A DNA stretch of 64,000 bases from Roseovarius mucosus (GCF_002080415.1 NZ_CP020475.1:116136-180135); one strand, 5' to 3'; shown: positions 1 to 9,107, counted from the stretch's first letter. Notes: generated from the sequence alone by a model not told the origin. Made by a program: numbers and translations.

Positions 1-2209
1 ACATCAGCACCACATCGGCGGATTCGATGGCCACATCGGTTCCCGTGCCGATGGCGATACCGACATCCGCATGTGCCAGCGCGGGGGCGTCGTTAATGCC
101 GTCGCCGACGAAGGCGATCCGTCGGCCCCCTTGGCGAAGCTCGTTTAGTGCGGCCACCTTGCCATCGGGCAGAACGCCGGCGATCACGTGGTCGATGCCG
201 GTTTCGCGTGCGATGGCATCGGCTGTCTCGCGCTTGTCGCCGGTGATCATAGCGACCTCCAGCCCAAGGCGGTGCAGCGCGCCAATGGCGGCCGCGCTGG
301 CGGGTTTGACCGGATCGGACACGCCGAGGACCGCTGCAACCCTGCCATCCACCGCGGCAAACAATGCCGTGCGGCCCAGCACGGCCAAGCGGCCCTCCGC
401 CTCGACCAGCGACCCGATGCTCAGTCCTTCGCGGACCATCAGGCGATCTGCACCGACAAGCACCTCGTGGCCGGCAACCTTGGCCCGAACGCCGTAGCCC
501 GTGATGGATTCGAAGCTCTCGACGTCGTGACGTGCCGCGTTCTCGGCCTGGGCCGCGCGCACGATGGCTTCGGCGATGGGATGCTCGGACTGCGTCTCGA
601 CCGCCGCCACCAGTGCCAGGATGTCGGCCCGGTCGACCCCGTCGGCCAGGACCATATCGGTCAGTTCGGGGCGCCCTTGGGTGACGGTGCCGGTTTTGTC
701 GAGCGCGATAACATTCACCGACGTCAGTCGTTGCAGCGCGTCGCCCTTGCGGAAAAGCACACCCATCTCGGCTGCGCGCCCAGTACCGACCATGATCGAG
801 GTCGGCGTGGCCAGTCCCATGGCGCAGGGGCAGGCTATGATGAGAACCGAGACCCCGGCCACAAGCGCGTAGGACAGGGAGGGCGAGGGGCCGACCAGCA
901 GCCAGACCAGAACGGTCAACGCGGCCAGTGCCATGACCGCCGGCACGAACCACAGCGTGATCCGGTCCACCAGGCCCTGGATCGGCAACTTGGCGCCTTG
1001 CGCCTGCTCCACCATGCGAATGATTTGCGCGAGCGTCGTGTCGGCGCCGACACGTGTGGCGCGGAACTGGAAGCTGCCGGTGCCGTTGACGGTGCCGCCG
1101 GTGACCGGATCGCCCTCGGACTTGGAGACGGGAACCGGCTCTCCGGTGATCATGCTCTCGTCGACATGGGCGCTGCCTTGCGTGACGTCCCCATCCACCG
1201 CAATGCGTTCGCCGGGACGCACAACGAGGATGTCGCCGGTGCCGATCCGTTCGATGGCGACGTCCTGCGGCTCCCCGTCCACTAGAACTCGCGCAGTGCG
1301 GGCCTGAAGGCCAAGAAGCTTCTGGATCGCGGCACCGGTGCGGCCCTTGGCGCGCGCCTCCATCCAGCGGCCCAGAAGGATCAGCACGACGATGACTGCC
1401 GCTGCCTCGAAGTAAACGGCACGGGACGCCACGGGCAGCAGCGCAGGCGCAAAGAGCGCGGTAAGAGAATAGAGATAGGCTGCGCCGGTGCCAACGGCGA
1501 CGAGGCTGTTCATGTCGGGCGCGCCCTTCAGAAGCGCGGGGAAGCCCTTGGCGTAAAAGTGGCGTCCGGGCCAGAACAGCACAACTGTCGTCAGTGCGAA
1601 CTGGATCATCCAACTTGTCTGGTGACCGATGGTGCGGCCGATCATCTCGTGCATCCCCGGCACTAGGTGTGCACCCATCTCGAGCAGGAAAACCGGCAGC
1701 GCCAATGTCGCAGCGAAGGCGGTCTTACGGGCCAGATCGCGCGCTTCGCCTGCCTTGCGGGCGCTGTGCTCCTCGGGCAAGACACTGTCCGCCGGTTCAG
1801 CAGGGTAGCCGGCGTCTGTGGCAGCTTTCATTAGATCGGAGATCTTCATCGCGCCCTCGACATAAGTCACGGTTGCGGTCTCGGAGGCGAGATTGACGTT
1901 GACCTCCAGAACGCCAGGCACTGCCGCCAGCGCCTTATCGACACGGCCGACGCAGGACGCGCAGGACATGGACGAGACGTTCAGGCGAATAGTCTGCGTC
2001 CGGACGGGATAGCCGGCCCGATCCAGCGCGTCGATCAGCTCCGGTATCCGGGTTTCCGAGTCGATTCGGACCTGCGCAGTTTCGGCCGCAAGGTTCACAT
2101 TGACTTCTTCGACCCCGGGCAGCGCCGAGAGCGCGCGCTCGACCCGACCGACACATGATGCGCAGGACATGTTCTGGACAGAGACCCGCAGGTCTTGTGT
2201 GACTGGCAT
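1..2209 (-). CDS. copA: Cu(I)-exporting P-type ATPase CopA (3' end cut by window edge)
   Basis: Inner-membrane P1B-type ATPase that exports cytosolic Cu(I). The frame stays open to the left edge, so the C-terminal end is missing; 736 residues are visible. Two N-terminal HMA domains each carry a CxxC site (Cys16/Cys19 and Cys83/Cys86, both in MSCASC). Membrane helices follow, then the actuator TGEP motif, the transmembrane copper motif [11 protein letters not shown], the phosphorylation site DKTGT and the hinge [10 protein letters not shown]. The frame was read by translating the minus strand; the start ATG has a good ribosome site (AAGGAG, 6 nt upstream). It diverges from copZ, and its upstream region has a CueR-type promoter reading into it. 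The CPC motif makes Cu(I)/Ag(I) specificity very likely. Confidence 0.95.
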   Translation of the reverse strand, partial: MPVTQDLRVSVQNMSCASCVGRVERALSALPGVEEVNVNLAAETAQVRIDSETRIPELIDALDRAGYPVRTQTIRLNVSSMSCASCVGRVDKALAAVPGVLEVNVNLASETATVTYVEGAMKISDLMKAATDAGYPAEPADSVLPEEHSARKAGEARDLARKTAFAATLALPVFLLEMGAHLVPGMHEMIGRTIGHQTSWMIQFALTTVVLFWPGRHFYAKGFPALLKGAPDMNSLVAVGTGAAYLYSLTALFAPALLPVASRAVYFEAAAVIVVLILLGRWMEARAKGRTGAAIQKLLGLQARTARVLVDGEPQDVAIERIGTGDILVVRPGERIAVDGDVTQGSAHVDESMITGEPVPVSKSEGDPVTGGTVNGTGSFQFRATRVGADTTLAQIIRMVEQAQGAKLPIQGLVDRITLWFVPAVMALAALTVLVWLLVGPSPSLSYALVAGVSVLIIACPCAMGLATPTSIMVGTGRAAEMGVLFRKGDALQRLTSVNVIALDKTGTVTQGRPELTDMVLADGVDRADILALVAAVETQSEHPIAEAIVRAAQAENAARHDVESFESITGYGVRAKVAGHEVLVGADRLMVREGLSIGSLVEAEGRLAVLGRTALFAAVDGRVAAVLGVSDPVKPASAAAIGALHRLGLEVAMITGDKRETADAIARETGIDHVIAGVLPDGKVAALNELRQGGRRIAFVGDGINDAPALAHADVGIAIGTGTDVAIESADVVLM

Positions 2210-2236
2210 GAGCGTCTCCTTCGTCTCTGGGTAAGA

Positions 2237-2267
2237 TATCTAGGGCTTCCACCAACTGGAAGGTCAA
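2237..2267 (-). promoter_or_regulatory. CueR-type promoter of copA
   Basis: On the minus strand, TTGACC (2262-2267) and TAGATA (2237-2242) are separated by a 19-bp spacer that begins TTCCAGTTGGTGGAAG, an inverted repeat. A 19-bp spacer with this TTCC...GGAAG dyad is the hallmark of MerR/CueR promoters, as at E. coli copA. It lies 28 bp upstream of the copA start. No cueR gene is in the window. Confidence 0.85.
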
Positions 2268-2291
2268 GCTTTTCAGAATATATTTTTGCCC

Positions 2292-2322
2292 TTGACCTTC
2301 CTCCGCTGGAAGCGCCCACCTG
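2292..2322 (+). promoter_or_regulatory. CueR-type promoter of copZ
   Basis: TTGACC at 2292-2297 is followed by the dyad TTCCTCCGCTGGAAG. The hexamer at 19-bp spacing is CACCTG, a weak -10, with TGAAGAT a few bases further on. It reads toward copZ, back-to-back with the copA promoter, so copper should induce both genes from one 90-bp region. Confidence 0.75.
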
Positions 2323-2346
2323 AAGATAAGAGAGAAGGAGACGTAT

Positions 2347-2553
2347 ATGAGCAGCTTCACAGTTCCGGGAATGAGTTGCGGGCATTGCACCGCAACAATT
2401 GACAAGGCGATTAGGTCTATTGACCCAACTGCGACCGTTTCGTGCGACTTGAGCACGCATACCGTTTCGGTCGAGAGTTTTCTCAGCGTCAGGGCGGTGT
2501 CGGAAGCGATCAAAAACGCAGGATACGATGTGTCGGCGCCAGCCGCGACCTGA
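2347..2553 (+). CDS. copZ: Copper chaperone CopZ
   Basis: A 68-residue cytosolic copper chaperone consisting of a single HMA ferredoxin-like domain. The Cu(I) site is GMSCGHC at residues 8-14. The rest matches the usual beta-alpha-beta pattern and ends NAGYD, typical of the last strand of the fold. AGAAGGAG precedes the ATG. It diverges from copA and has its own CueR-type promoter, so it probably delivers copper to the CopA pumps. A decayed relative of this gene is at about 43.1-43.3 kb. Confidence 0.93.
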   Translation: MSSFTVPGMSCGHCTATIDKAIRSIDPTATVSCDLSTHTVSVESFLSVRAVSEAIKNAGYDVSAPAAT

Positions 2554-2754
2554 ATAACCCTTGGGACTGCAATTACTGGTGCAAAACTTGCCGGATCACG
2601 TACCCAGCGTCCTGTCGTGCCAAGTCGATTAAGCGCACTCGACCAAATGATTGTCCTTGGATGGGCGGTAACTCGATTGCGTCATACCTTCGCTCGACAA
2701 CCAGTCCAACTTTTCCTCGACCTCAAGATATTCAGCGCCTTTCTCGGACGCGGT

Positions 2755-3231
2755 TCAGTTGCCTTCCTGCTGTCGCTGGTCAGCACTTCGTTCGGCTTGA
2801 ATAGCGCGCTGACGCTCCGGCCACGTTGATTGGATGTAAGCGATGATGTTCCAGATTTCGGCGTCCGACAGCTGGTCGCCGAACCCGGGCATGCCGCTTT
2901 CGAACTCGACCCCTTGGAGGGCAAGAGCGGCCTTGCCGCCCAGCTTGGTGTAGTCAAACAGCACGCCATCGGGATGATGCCAGGTATGACCGGTTTCGTC
3001 ATGCGGCGGTGCAGGCAGGACGCCATCTGGTCCGGCCGACCGCCAATCCGGCTGTCCTTCCAAATCGGCACCATGGCAGGCCGCGCAATATTCTCTGTAA
3101 AGATCTTCACCCTGTGCAATGTCGGCGGCTTCCGGCGTGGATTCGGTCAGCACACCGGCCGTGCTCATGAGCCAGGCTGCGGCTCCGCCACCGCCCAGAA
3201 AAATCACCGACAGCATCAGGTATCTTCGCAT
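2755..3231 (-). CDS. Membrane-anchored c-type cytochrome
   Basis: A small periplasmic cytochrome c held by one N-terminal helix. The heme-binding motif is CAACH, and the likely axial methionine is in ESGMPGF with the usual C-terminal helix EIWNIIAYIQS. The chosen start (MRRYLML) overlaps the oxidase stop as TGATG, implying translational coupling; an in-frame ATG six codons earlier (3249) is possible. Its position directly after a multicopper oxidase suggests that it accepts or donates electrons for that enzyme; this role is inferred. The C-terminal tail is charged (Arg/Gln/Glu). Confidence 0.88.
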   Translation of the reverse strand: MRRYLMLSVIFLGGGGAAAWLMSTAGVLTESTPEAADIAQGEDLYREYCAACHGADLEGQPDWRSAGPDGVLPAPPHDETGHTWHHPDGVLFDYTKLGGKAALALQGVEFESGMPGFGDQLSDAEIWNIIAYIQSTWPERQRAIQAERSADQRQQEGN

Positions 3232-4619
3232 CACGTCACTCGCATCCATGTCATCATGCCGGCGGCCGCGTGGCTGAGCATGTGGCAGTGAAACAGCCAG
3301 TCGCCTGGATTATCGGCGACAAAGACAACGGTCCGCGTTTCGCCCCGGAACATCGTTATCGTATCCCGGAGCGGCCCCAATGTGGCATCCTCGCCGATTT
3401 CGCGGAAATGCATCCCGTGCAAGTGCATCGCGTGCGGGAAGGACGTGTCGTTGCTAATCTCAAGCTTGACGGTCTGCCCGAGAGCGAGACCGGCAAGCGG
3501 TGCATCGGGCATTCCGACGGTGCCGTTTAAGGCCCAGTATTCGTTTTCGTCGACCAGATCGCGGAAGGATTTCCGTTCACCGTTCAAGACCGCCGATTGC
3601 ATCCGGCCCATCGCACCGCCCTCGATGTTAAGGCGAACGGGAACCGCATTGTCTAGGCCCGGAACATCCATATTCGCATTGCTCGGCAGGGCAGGGGGGT
3701 CATCCCGGCGTACGGCGGACGCCCGACCGGTCACGGTAAGGGCAACTTGTGACATACCTTCCCCATTGTCGAGGCGCACCAGATGGGCCGTTTCACCGGA
3801 GTCGGCAGTCACGTCGACGATCAGATCGGCGCGCTGGCCGGGGCCGAGAATGAGGGGTTCGCCGAGCCTCTGGGGTTGCGCCAGTGGCATCCCGTCCAAC
3901 GCGATGGTCCAGCCTTCCATTCCGGCGATATCAACGACGAAGATCCGCGCGTTGGCCGCATTGATCAGACGCAGTCGAAGCCGTTCATTCTGACGCACAT
4001 CGATCGCAAGACCGTACTGTCCGTTCGTCGCAACGAAATTTCCCATGCGGCCTGCGTGGCTGCGGGAATGCGCAGAGGTGAAGTCGGGATTGATCTGTGC
4101 GGTTTCGGGATCGAGAAGCCAATCGTCCAGGATCAGAACCTCCTCGCGATCCACTTCCGGAGCTTCCGCTTCCTCAACAATCAGCGCGCCGTAAAGCCCT
4201 CGGGCGACCTGTTCGAAGGACCTCGCATGGGCGTGATACCAATAGGTTCCGGCATCAGGTACAACGAAGTCGTAATCGAAACTCTCGCCCGGTTCGACGG
4301 CGGCTTGGGTCAGCCCGGCGACGCCGTCCATCGCGTTGTCGATCCGGATTCCGTGCCAGTGGACCGAGCTTGCCTGTGGCAGCGCGTTCAGTAACTTTCG
4401 CTGAACGCGGGCACCCTGCGCGATCCGCAACTCCGGGCCGGGCATCATGCCGTCATAGCCCCATATTTCCGTCTTTGGATAAGGCGGCGGCGCGAGCTGG
4501 ACCGCGCTCACTTGAGCTTTGAATTCGTCAAATTGAGGCGTCAATGCGCGCCCCGCTCTGGGCAATGGAAGGACAGCGGCCGCCGAAGCGCTACGCAAAA
4601 GGAAATCCCGACGTATCAT
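3231..4619 (-). CDS. Multicopper oxidase, Tat-exported (CueO/CopA-oxidase type)
   Basis: A 462-residue periplasmic multicopper oxidase, expected to oxidise Cu(I) or other substrates with O2. The N-terminus (MIRRDFLLRSASAAAVL) is a twin-arginine signal. All four copper motifs are visible: HWHG, YWYHAHARSFEQ, HAMHLHGMHF and HCHMLSH; the last two form the T1 and trinuclear sites. There is no long Met-rich insert like that of E. coli CueO. TAGGAGAG lies just before the ATG. It is co-transcribed with the following cytochrome c gene. A second, clearly different oxidase lies at 45.7 kb. Confidence 0.93.
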   Translation of the reverse strand: MIRRDFLLRSASAAAVLPLPRAGRALTPQFDEFKAQVSAVQLAPPPYPKTEIWGYDGMMPGPELRIAQGARVQRKLLNALPQASSVHWHGIRIDNAMDGVAGLTQAAVEPGESFDYDFVVPDAGTYWYHAHARSFEQVARGLYGALIVEEAEAPEVDREEVLILDDWLLDPETAQINPDFTSAHSRSHAGRMGNFVATNGQYGLAIDVRQNERLRLRLINAANARIFVVDIAGMEGWTIALDGMPLAQPQRLGEPLILGPGQRADLIVDVTADSGETAHLVRLDNGEGMSQVALTVTGRASAVRRDDPPALPSNANMDVPGLDNAVPVRLNIEGGAMGRMQSAVLNGERKSFRDLVDENEYWALNGTVGMPDAPLAGLALGQTVKLEISNDTSFPHAMHLHGMHFREIGEDATLGPLRDTITMFRGETRTVVFVADNPGDWLFHCHMLSHAAAGMMTWMRVT

Positions 4620-4967
4620 GTTCTCTCCTAGCCTTAAATAGTATGGAGCTCTGGCGCGCCCCGTCGCTTTGATCGTAGTTCGGCTGCGACACCCGTAAGG
4701 TGATTTTCTCTTCTGCTTTCAGCAACCTGATAGCCAGAAGATTGACCGACATCGCAGGCAAGTCGAAAATAGGGAGGAACCGAGTTTCGGTTTACACGAC
4801 CGCGCCGAATTCCACCGAACACGTTGCCCTGCCGAGTCAAACTGCCGAGCAAATCATAGTTCAGGTCCGCGACGGTCCAGCCGCGCACGGCAAGAAGCTC
4901 TGGAAGAGTCGCGGTCGGTGGCGATTGGCCAACTTCCCGGTAAAAAAAAATTTTACCCTTTAATCTG
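4620..4967 (-). other. 348-bp intergenic stretch upstream of the multicopper oxidase
   Basis: The stretch has no supported gene. A 130-codon minus-strand frame crosses it and the end of the neighbouring cytochrome gene but lacks a recognisable domain. It presumably holds the promoter of the oxidase-cytochrome pair, but no CueR-type box was found here. Confidence 0.5.
4939..4957 (-). terminator. Weak hairpin after cytochrome c gene
   Basis: The palindrome GGTAAAA-N5-TTTTACC lies 10 bp beyond the stop of the cytochrome gene on the minus strand. The stem is AT-rich and the loop is an A/T run, so it would be at best a modest terminator. Confidence 0.35.
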
Positions 4968-5426
4968 TTAGAAAATGCCATTCGCTTCTTGGAGTTCCCG
5001 GACGAATTGCGTGACCATCTTGACATCAGCGTCTGTCAGTCCCTTGACCGGAGGCATATTCCCGAAATTCCAGTGATGCGACCGGACACCGTTTTTCGCC
5101 GCCAAGACGAAAGCCATGTCCGAATGATGTGAAGGCTCATAGATCTTGTGCACAAGTGGCGGCGCAACACCATTCTGACCTGCTGCGTTGGCGCCATGGC
5201 ATTCGGCACATTTCGCCTCGAATGCGCCTTTTCCGATCTGTGCATTCGCTGACAGGTCCGTCGGCACCGAAACCTCCACGATGGGTGCCCCTCGGGCCAC
5301 GCCGCTTGTGTCCGGTGGCACCATCGAGTGACCGGCCGACTGTTGCCTGGATGGGGCCGCGTTCCAATAAACGGCGAGGCCCCCGATCAAAAAAAGGGCC
5401 AGAATGGCCAGAAGCATCTTGTTCAT
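4968..5426 (-). CDS. Membrane-anchored c-type cytochrome (paralog of 49.8 kb gene)
   Basis: A 152-residue cytochrome c with an N-terminal anchor helix (MLLAILALFLIGGLAVYW), heme site CAECH and probable Met ligand in GNMPPVKGL. It shares the unusual block GVAPPLVHKIYEPSHHSDMA and the ending (R/Q)ANGI with the cytochrome at 49767-50207. Both paralogs sit in copper-oxidase clusters, so they probably have the same electron-transfer partner type. It follows the L,D-transpeptidase gene by 31 bp and is likely transcribed with it from the CueR-type promoter. Confidence 0.9.
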   Translation of the reverse strand: MNKMLLAILALFLIGGLAVYWNAAPSRQQSAGHSMVPPDTSGVARGAPIVEVSVPTDLSANAQIGKGAFEAKCAECHGANAAGQNGVAPPLVHKIYEPSHHSDMAFVLAAKNGVRSHHWNFGNMPPVKGLTDADVKMVTQFVRELQEANGIF

Positions 5427-5457
5427 TCTTTACTGTCCCTCGCGAGAACCACTCTGC

Positions 5458-6036
5458 TCAAATCAGCTTCACCTGCGTTCCCAGAGCCGTTCGTTCAAAG
5501 ACTTCCTCGATATGTTCGTTGTAGAGGCCAATACATCCGTTCGACGACTTGCGCCCGATCTTCCGAGTATCCTGCGTTCCGTGGATCCGGTAATACTGCC
5601 AAGACAGATAGAGCGCACGGGTGCCCAGCGGATTGGCGGGGTCTCCGCCTGGAATAAGTGCTGGCCATTCGGGGTTGCGCTCACGCATCGACGGCGTTGG
5701 CGCCCAGCTCGGGTTCTCCCTTTTTTCGACAACCTCGGTATAGCCCCGCTTTGTCAACTCATCGGTCAGGGGAACCGATGTCGGATAGATTCGCATTTCG
5801 CCATCGGTGGTCCAATGCTGCAACACTTTCGTGATCGTATCCGAAATGATGATACCTTTGTCCAGGGACTCGAAATGGTCCCGCCACTCGTGCGTGCGGA
5901 AAGACGATAAGTTCCGACGCGTCGTTTCCACTCCCTGCGCCCGGAGTAACGACGGCGCAGCCAACGCGATTACGCCGCTCGCCGCAGCCAGTACGAAACG
6001 ACGTCTATGGATTACAAAGGGTGCCTGCTCTACCAT
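5458..6036 (-). CDS. YkuD-family L,D-transpeptidase, exported
   Basis: A periplasmic peptidoglycan L,D-transpeptidase of about 192 residues. The catalytic YkuD signature is complete: IHGTQD, IGRKSSNGCIGL with the nucleophilic Cys, then a helix with EVFE. The N-terminus (HRRRFVLAAASG) is an Arg-rich signal sequence of Tat or Sec type. The ATG at 6036 was chosen because AGGA precedes it and because the in-frame extension to 6183 would run across the promoter. A CueR-type promoter lies directly upstream, so the enzyme is predicted to be copper-induced. Such enzymes are known to be inhibited by copper in E. coli, so extra enzyme may offset that. Confidence 0.9.
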   Translation of the reverse strand: MVEQAPFVIHRRRFVLAAASGVIALAAPSLLRAQGVETTRRNLSSFRTHEWRDHFESLDKGIIISDTITKVLQHWTTDGEMRIYPTSVPLTDELTKRGYTEVVEKRENPSWAPTPSMRERNPEWPALIPGGDPANPLGTRALYLSWQYYRIHGTQDTRKIGRKSSNGCIGLYNEHIEEVFERTALGTQVKLI

Positions 6037-6487
6037 GGCATTCCTGCTACTGATTTCTTGCCTATCAGGTGTGCATAAACCACCTTCCAGCACTGGAGGG
6101 TCAAGCGAGCTCGTCTGACATAACAGTGAATTTTGTATCAGTTCGTAGCATCGCAAAAAAGTGCGCGCGAACCCGGCTGTCACCAGATCGTGATCCTCAA
6201 ATATCTACCTTCGGCTTACTGACATCACGCGATTTGTTGCCGTGCCAAAATGACCTGAATGCGAGGCCTGTAAACACGAACGGCGCGCAATATGCATCCA
6301 TGGAACATTGCAACCCTCATGGGCAGCACGGTTTGGAACACTGCGGTGTCGAAGCCGAAGGCGAAAACAACCTGTCCGATTTCCCAATCATTCGGCCGTT
6401 CCCTTAGTGGACACAGCGTTCCATGGCGGGAAGGTCGATAGTTAATGATTCATAGTTCGGTGGGCATCAAAAGCATCAGCCTTGGCG
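6037..6487 (-). other. 451-bp intergenic region holding the transpeptidase promoter
   Basis: The right part (about 6110-6487) has no recognisable gene; short open frames there have no domain, no ribosome site and poor codon character. The left part carries the CueR-type promoter at 6074-6104. Confidence 0.5.
6074..6104 (-). promoter_or_regulatory. CueR-type promoter of the L,D-transpeptidase gene
   Basis: On the minus strand, TTGACC (6099-6104), a 19-bp spacer with the dyad CTCCAGTGCTGGAAG, and TTTATG (6074-6079). The architecture is the same as at copA, placed 38 bp before the transpeptidase ATG. Confidence 0.82.
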
Positions 6488-6808
6488 TCACAATTCGAGT
6501 TTCGCCTTGCGGCGCTCGTACTCCTCTTCGTCAATCTCACCTTTGGCATAGCGTTCGCGAAGAATCTCGGCCGCGTCGGATTTGCCGCCTGAGCGGGACC
6601 CGGCCGAGAACCCGCGGACGGCCAACACGATCAATGCGATGATCGCCCCCCAGAACAACAGCATCATCAAACCGCCAGCCATGCCGAATCCACCTCCCCA
6701 CATCATGTGACCGAAACCGTTGCCCCAACTGTCCGCAGGATCGGCGAGCGCGGCTCCGGCGGACAATACTAGGGCTGACGGGGTTACAGCGGATACCATT
6801 TTTATCAT
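6488..6808 (-). CDS. Small SHOCT-domain membrane protein
   Basis: A 106-residue protein with a signal-like N-terminus, a Gly/Met/Trp-rich segment (FGHMMWGGGFGM), one strong transmembrane helix around residues 48-64 and a C-terminal SHOCT domain (EILRERYAKGEIDEEEYE). SHOCT domains are short oligomerisation modules. The start overlaps the histidine kinase stop by 4 nt (ATGA), so it is the third gene of the two-component operon. The exact role is unknown; it may be an accessory of the sensor or an envelope-stress protein. Confidence 0.85.
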   Translation of the reverse strand: MIKMVSAVTPSALVLSAGAALADPADSWGNGFGHMMWGGGFGMAGGLMMLLFWGAIIALIVLAVRGFSAGSRSGGKSDAAEILRERYAKGEIDEEEYERRKAKLEL

Positions 6809-8214
6809 GAGGTGTTCCTTTCTTGCTGATCAGGTTCTGTTTCGAGTGGTAAAGTGACGGTCACGAGAAGACCGCCTTCGGTGCGGTTCGTCAGCGCTAC
6901 GTCGCCGCCATGGGCCCGCACAATCGTTCGCGCGATCGACAGGCCAAGACCGGTCCCACCGGTTTCGCGCGAGCGGGATTTTTCGAGCCGGAAAAACGGC
7001 TCGAACACTTGCTCGAGTTCGGCTTCGGGAACCCCAGGTCCGTTGTCGGAGACCCGTATCTGGACGTATTCGGCGTCATGTACGAAGGTGACCTCCGCCC
7101 CCCCGCCATAGCGCTGCGCGTTCTCGATGATGTTGCGCAGGGCGCGGCGCACCGATTGGGGACGCAAGCGAACGCTTATGCTGTTGGCTGTATCAAGGGT
7201 GAAGCCGTCGATCATGTCGGCCTGCAACTGCTTCAGGTAGGTTTTCAGATCCACCGTCTCGTAGACTTCGGAGCTGGCCATGCCCCGTGCAAAGGCAAGC
7301 GTTGCATCGACCATCTCCTGCATTTCCTCGATTGAGGCGACAAGACTTTCACGCGTTTCGTCCTCGTCCACCATCTCCGCCCGCACCCGCATGGCGGTCA
7401 GCGGAGAGCGCAGATCATGGCCCAATGCCGCAAGAAGTCTTGTCCTGTCCGCGACGAAACGCGTCAGTCTCGCCTGCATCCGATTGAAGGCCTGCGTGAG
7501 GCCGCGCACCTCGCTCGGACCGATCAGTGGCAACGGATCGACGGCTTCCCCCTTTCCAAGCCTGTCGGCTGCGCGCGAAACGCGCAGAAGCGGTCCGGTT
7601 AGCCGGGTCAGAAGAAACCAGCAGGCCGAGACTAGAATGATCGCCGCCGTGATTCCGAAACTGACGATTGAAGCCCATGGCCACTGCAACGGCGGCCGCT
7701 CGAACCTTGTTCCGACATTCAGCCACTGCCCGTCCGCCAGGGCGATCGACAGTTGCATTTCGATCGCGGAAAGCTCGCCCCGCATCATCGCGAGATGCAT
7801 TTCGGCCATCTCCGGCGCGAGATGTGGCATCGGCGGAATGCCTTGCTCGACCTCGTGCAATTCCACGCGGATTTCTCGATCGTTCGCGCCACCTAGTAGT
7901 CCGCGAACGCGCGCCTCTACGGCTCCACCGTCTGCATGGCTTTCATGATCGACAGCGGGAATGTCCGAAAGATCGAAACGTACCAAAGGGGAATTCGCCG
8001 CTCTCAGGATCGCCTGCTGCAAGGACTCCGGCGCCTCTTCGAGCAAGAGCGCGACGTTCGCGGCCCGGCCTGCCGCTTCGAAACCCAAGGCGGCGCGCAC
8101 GGCGAGACCACGCTCGTCGACGAACAGCCACAGGCTGATCGTCTGTGCGACAGCAAGCGCCGCGACGATCAGCAGGACCAACTGCCCACGAAGATTATCG
8201 AAGGGGCGCGGCAT
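6805..8214 (-). CDS. Sensor histidine kinase
   Basis: A membrane sensor kinase of 469 residues. There is an N-terminal helix, a periplasmic segment of roughly 150 residues containing HESHADGG, His and Met (MPHLAPEMAEMHLAMM), a second helix (SIVSFGITAAIILVSACWF), a HAMP linker, the H-box LGHDLRSPLTAMR and ATPase motifs N (NIIENAQRYG), DNGPGVP and GTGLGLSIA. The start at 8214 overlaps the regulator stop as TGATG. The His/Met-rich sensor segment and the copper-gene neighbours hint at metal sensing, but this is only an inference. Confidence 0.93.
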   Translation of the reverse strand: MPRPFDNLRGQLVLLIVAALAVAQTISLWLFVDERGLAVRAALGFEAAGRAANVALLLEEAPESLQQAILRAANSPLVRFDLSDIPAVDHESHADGGAVEARVRGLLGGANDREIRVELHEVEQGIPPMPHLAPEMAEMHLAMMRGELSAIEMQLSIALADGQWLNVGTRFERPPLQWPWASIVSFGITAAIILVSACWFLLTRLTGPLLRVSRAADRLGKGEAVDPLPLIGPSEVRGLTQAFNRMQARLTRFVADRTRLLAALGHDLRSPLTAMRVRAEMVDEDETRESLVASIEEMQEMVDATLAFARGMASSEVYETVDLKTYLKQLQADMIDGFTLDTANSISVRLRPQSVRRALRNIIENAQRYGGGAEVTFVHDAEYVQIRVSDNGPGVPEAELEQVFEPFFRLEKSRSRETGGTGLGLSIARTIVRAHGGDVALTNRTEGGLLVTVTLPLETEPDQQERNTS

Positions 8215-8936
8215 CAGCTCAACTCGTGGACATCGGCAGCCAGGCAATAGCCGCCGCCGCGCACAGTCGTGACGATGCGCGGCCGCGACGGATCAAGCTC
8301 GATCTTCCGGCGCAGTCGGCTGATCTGATTGTCTATGGTCCGGTCAAATACTGACGCTGCGCGGCCTGCCGTCAGATCGAGCAACTGATCGCGGCTGAGG
8401 ACAAAACGAGGACGTTCCAGCAGGACGGTCAAAAGCTTGAATTCCGCGCTGGTCAGATCGATTTGCTCACCGTCCTCGTTCGAAAGTACCCGACTGTCCG
8501 TGTCCAGAATCCAATGGGCAAATGCGATACGTCGGCCCGAAAGTGTACCTGCATAGGGTTCGGCTTTCGTCGAACGGCGCAGGATGGCCTTGATCCGGGC
8601 GACCAGTTCACGCGGGTTGAAGGGTTTCGCTAGGTAGTCATCCGCGCCGATTTCAAGGCCAACAATCCGGTCGGTTTCCTCCCCGAGCGCGGTCAACATC
8701 AGGATCGGAACGGATCCACTTGCCGAAAGTCGGCGGCACACGGAAAGACCATCTTCCCCCGGCATCATGACATCGAGGACGATGAGGTCGTACTTGCCGT
8801 TCGCAAGCTTCGCATCCATGTCGACCGCGTCGCGCGCGGACGTTGCGCGCATCCCGTTCTTTTCCAGGTAGCGCGTCACGGCATCGCGGATTTCGCGGTG
8901 GTCATCGACGACAAGAATGTGCGGCGGTTCGCTCAT
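8214..8936 (-). CDS. OmpR-family response regulator
   Basis: A 240-residue DNA-binding response regulator. The receiver domain has the acidic pair (VVDDH), the phospho-acceptor Asp in LIVLDVMMPGEDG, and the conserved Thr and Lys (MLTALG, YLAKPFNPREL). The C-terminal winged helix ends RLRRKIELDPSRPRIVTTVRG(G). The ATG at 8936 has AAGGAAGG upstream; a longer in-frame extension to 9095 has no homologous content. It is the first gene of the operon with the kinase and SHOCT protein, divergent from the EF-hand gene, which is a likely target. Confidence 0.95.
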   Translation of the reverse strand: MSEPPHILVVDDHREIRDAVTRYLEKNGMRATSARDAVDMDAKLANGKYDLIVLDVMMPGEDGLSVCRRLSASGSVPILMLTALGEETDRIVGLEIGADDYLAKPFNPRELVARIKAILRRSTKAEPYAGTLSGRRIAFAHWILDTDSRVLSNEDGEQIDLTSAEFKLLTVLLERPRFVLSRDQLLDLTAGRAASVFDRTIDNQISRLRRKIELDPSRPRIVTTVRGGGYCLAADVHELS

Positions 8937-8979
8937 AAGCCTTCCTTTAGATGAATGCCGGGTGCTTTCCCGAAGAGAT

Positions 8980-8997
8980 TTGTCACGAAGTGTAACA
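8980..8997. promoter_or_regulatory. Possible response-regulator operator
   Basis: TTGTCACGAAGTGTAACA is an imperfect repeat with related TGTCAC and TGTAAC halves, in the 171-bp gap between the divergent regulator and EF-hand genes. OmpR-family proteins often bind such sites. No other copy was found for comparison. Confidence 0.3.
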
Positions 8998-9107
8998 GGC
9001 CCCGCGTTTGCGACCTGCCGATACAAAACGCCTGCGCTCCCTGCATTCCTTCGCGACAGGCATCTGCCATATGTTCTGTATCGCAACACTGACACGAGGT
9101 AACCTAA

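Noticed and set aside
93..1613. Long open frame on the minus strand, Arg/Gly-rich
   Set aside because: It is a shifted shadow of copA; the true frame has all P-type ATPase motifs, while this one has none.
2617..2829. Short plus frame after copZ
   Set aside because: No domain and it overlaps the cytochrome gene end.
4634..5026. 130-codon minus frame between oxidase and cytochrome
   Set aside because: No domain, no ribosome site, and it overlaps the cytochrome C-terminus; probably chance.
6069..6407. 112-codon plus frame in the transpeptidase upstream region
   Set aside because: It runs across the CueR promoter, lacks a ribosome site and has no recognisable domain.
8991..9018. TGTAACA upstream of the EF-hand gene as a seventh ECF site
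   Set aside because: There is no CGTC at 15 nt; it reads as part of a likely response-regulator site instead.
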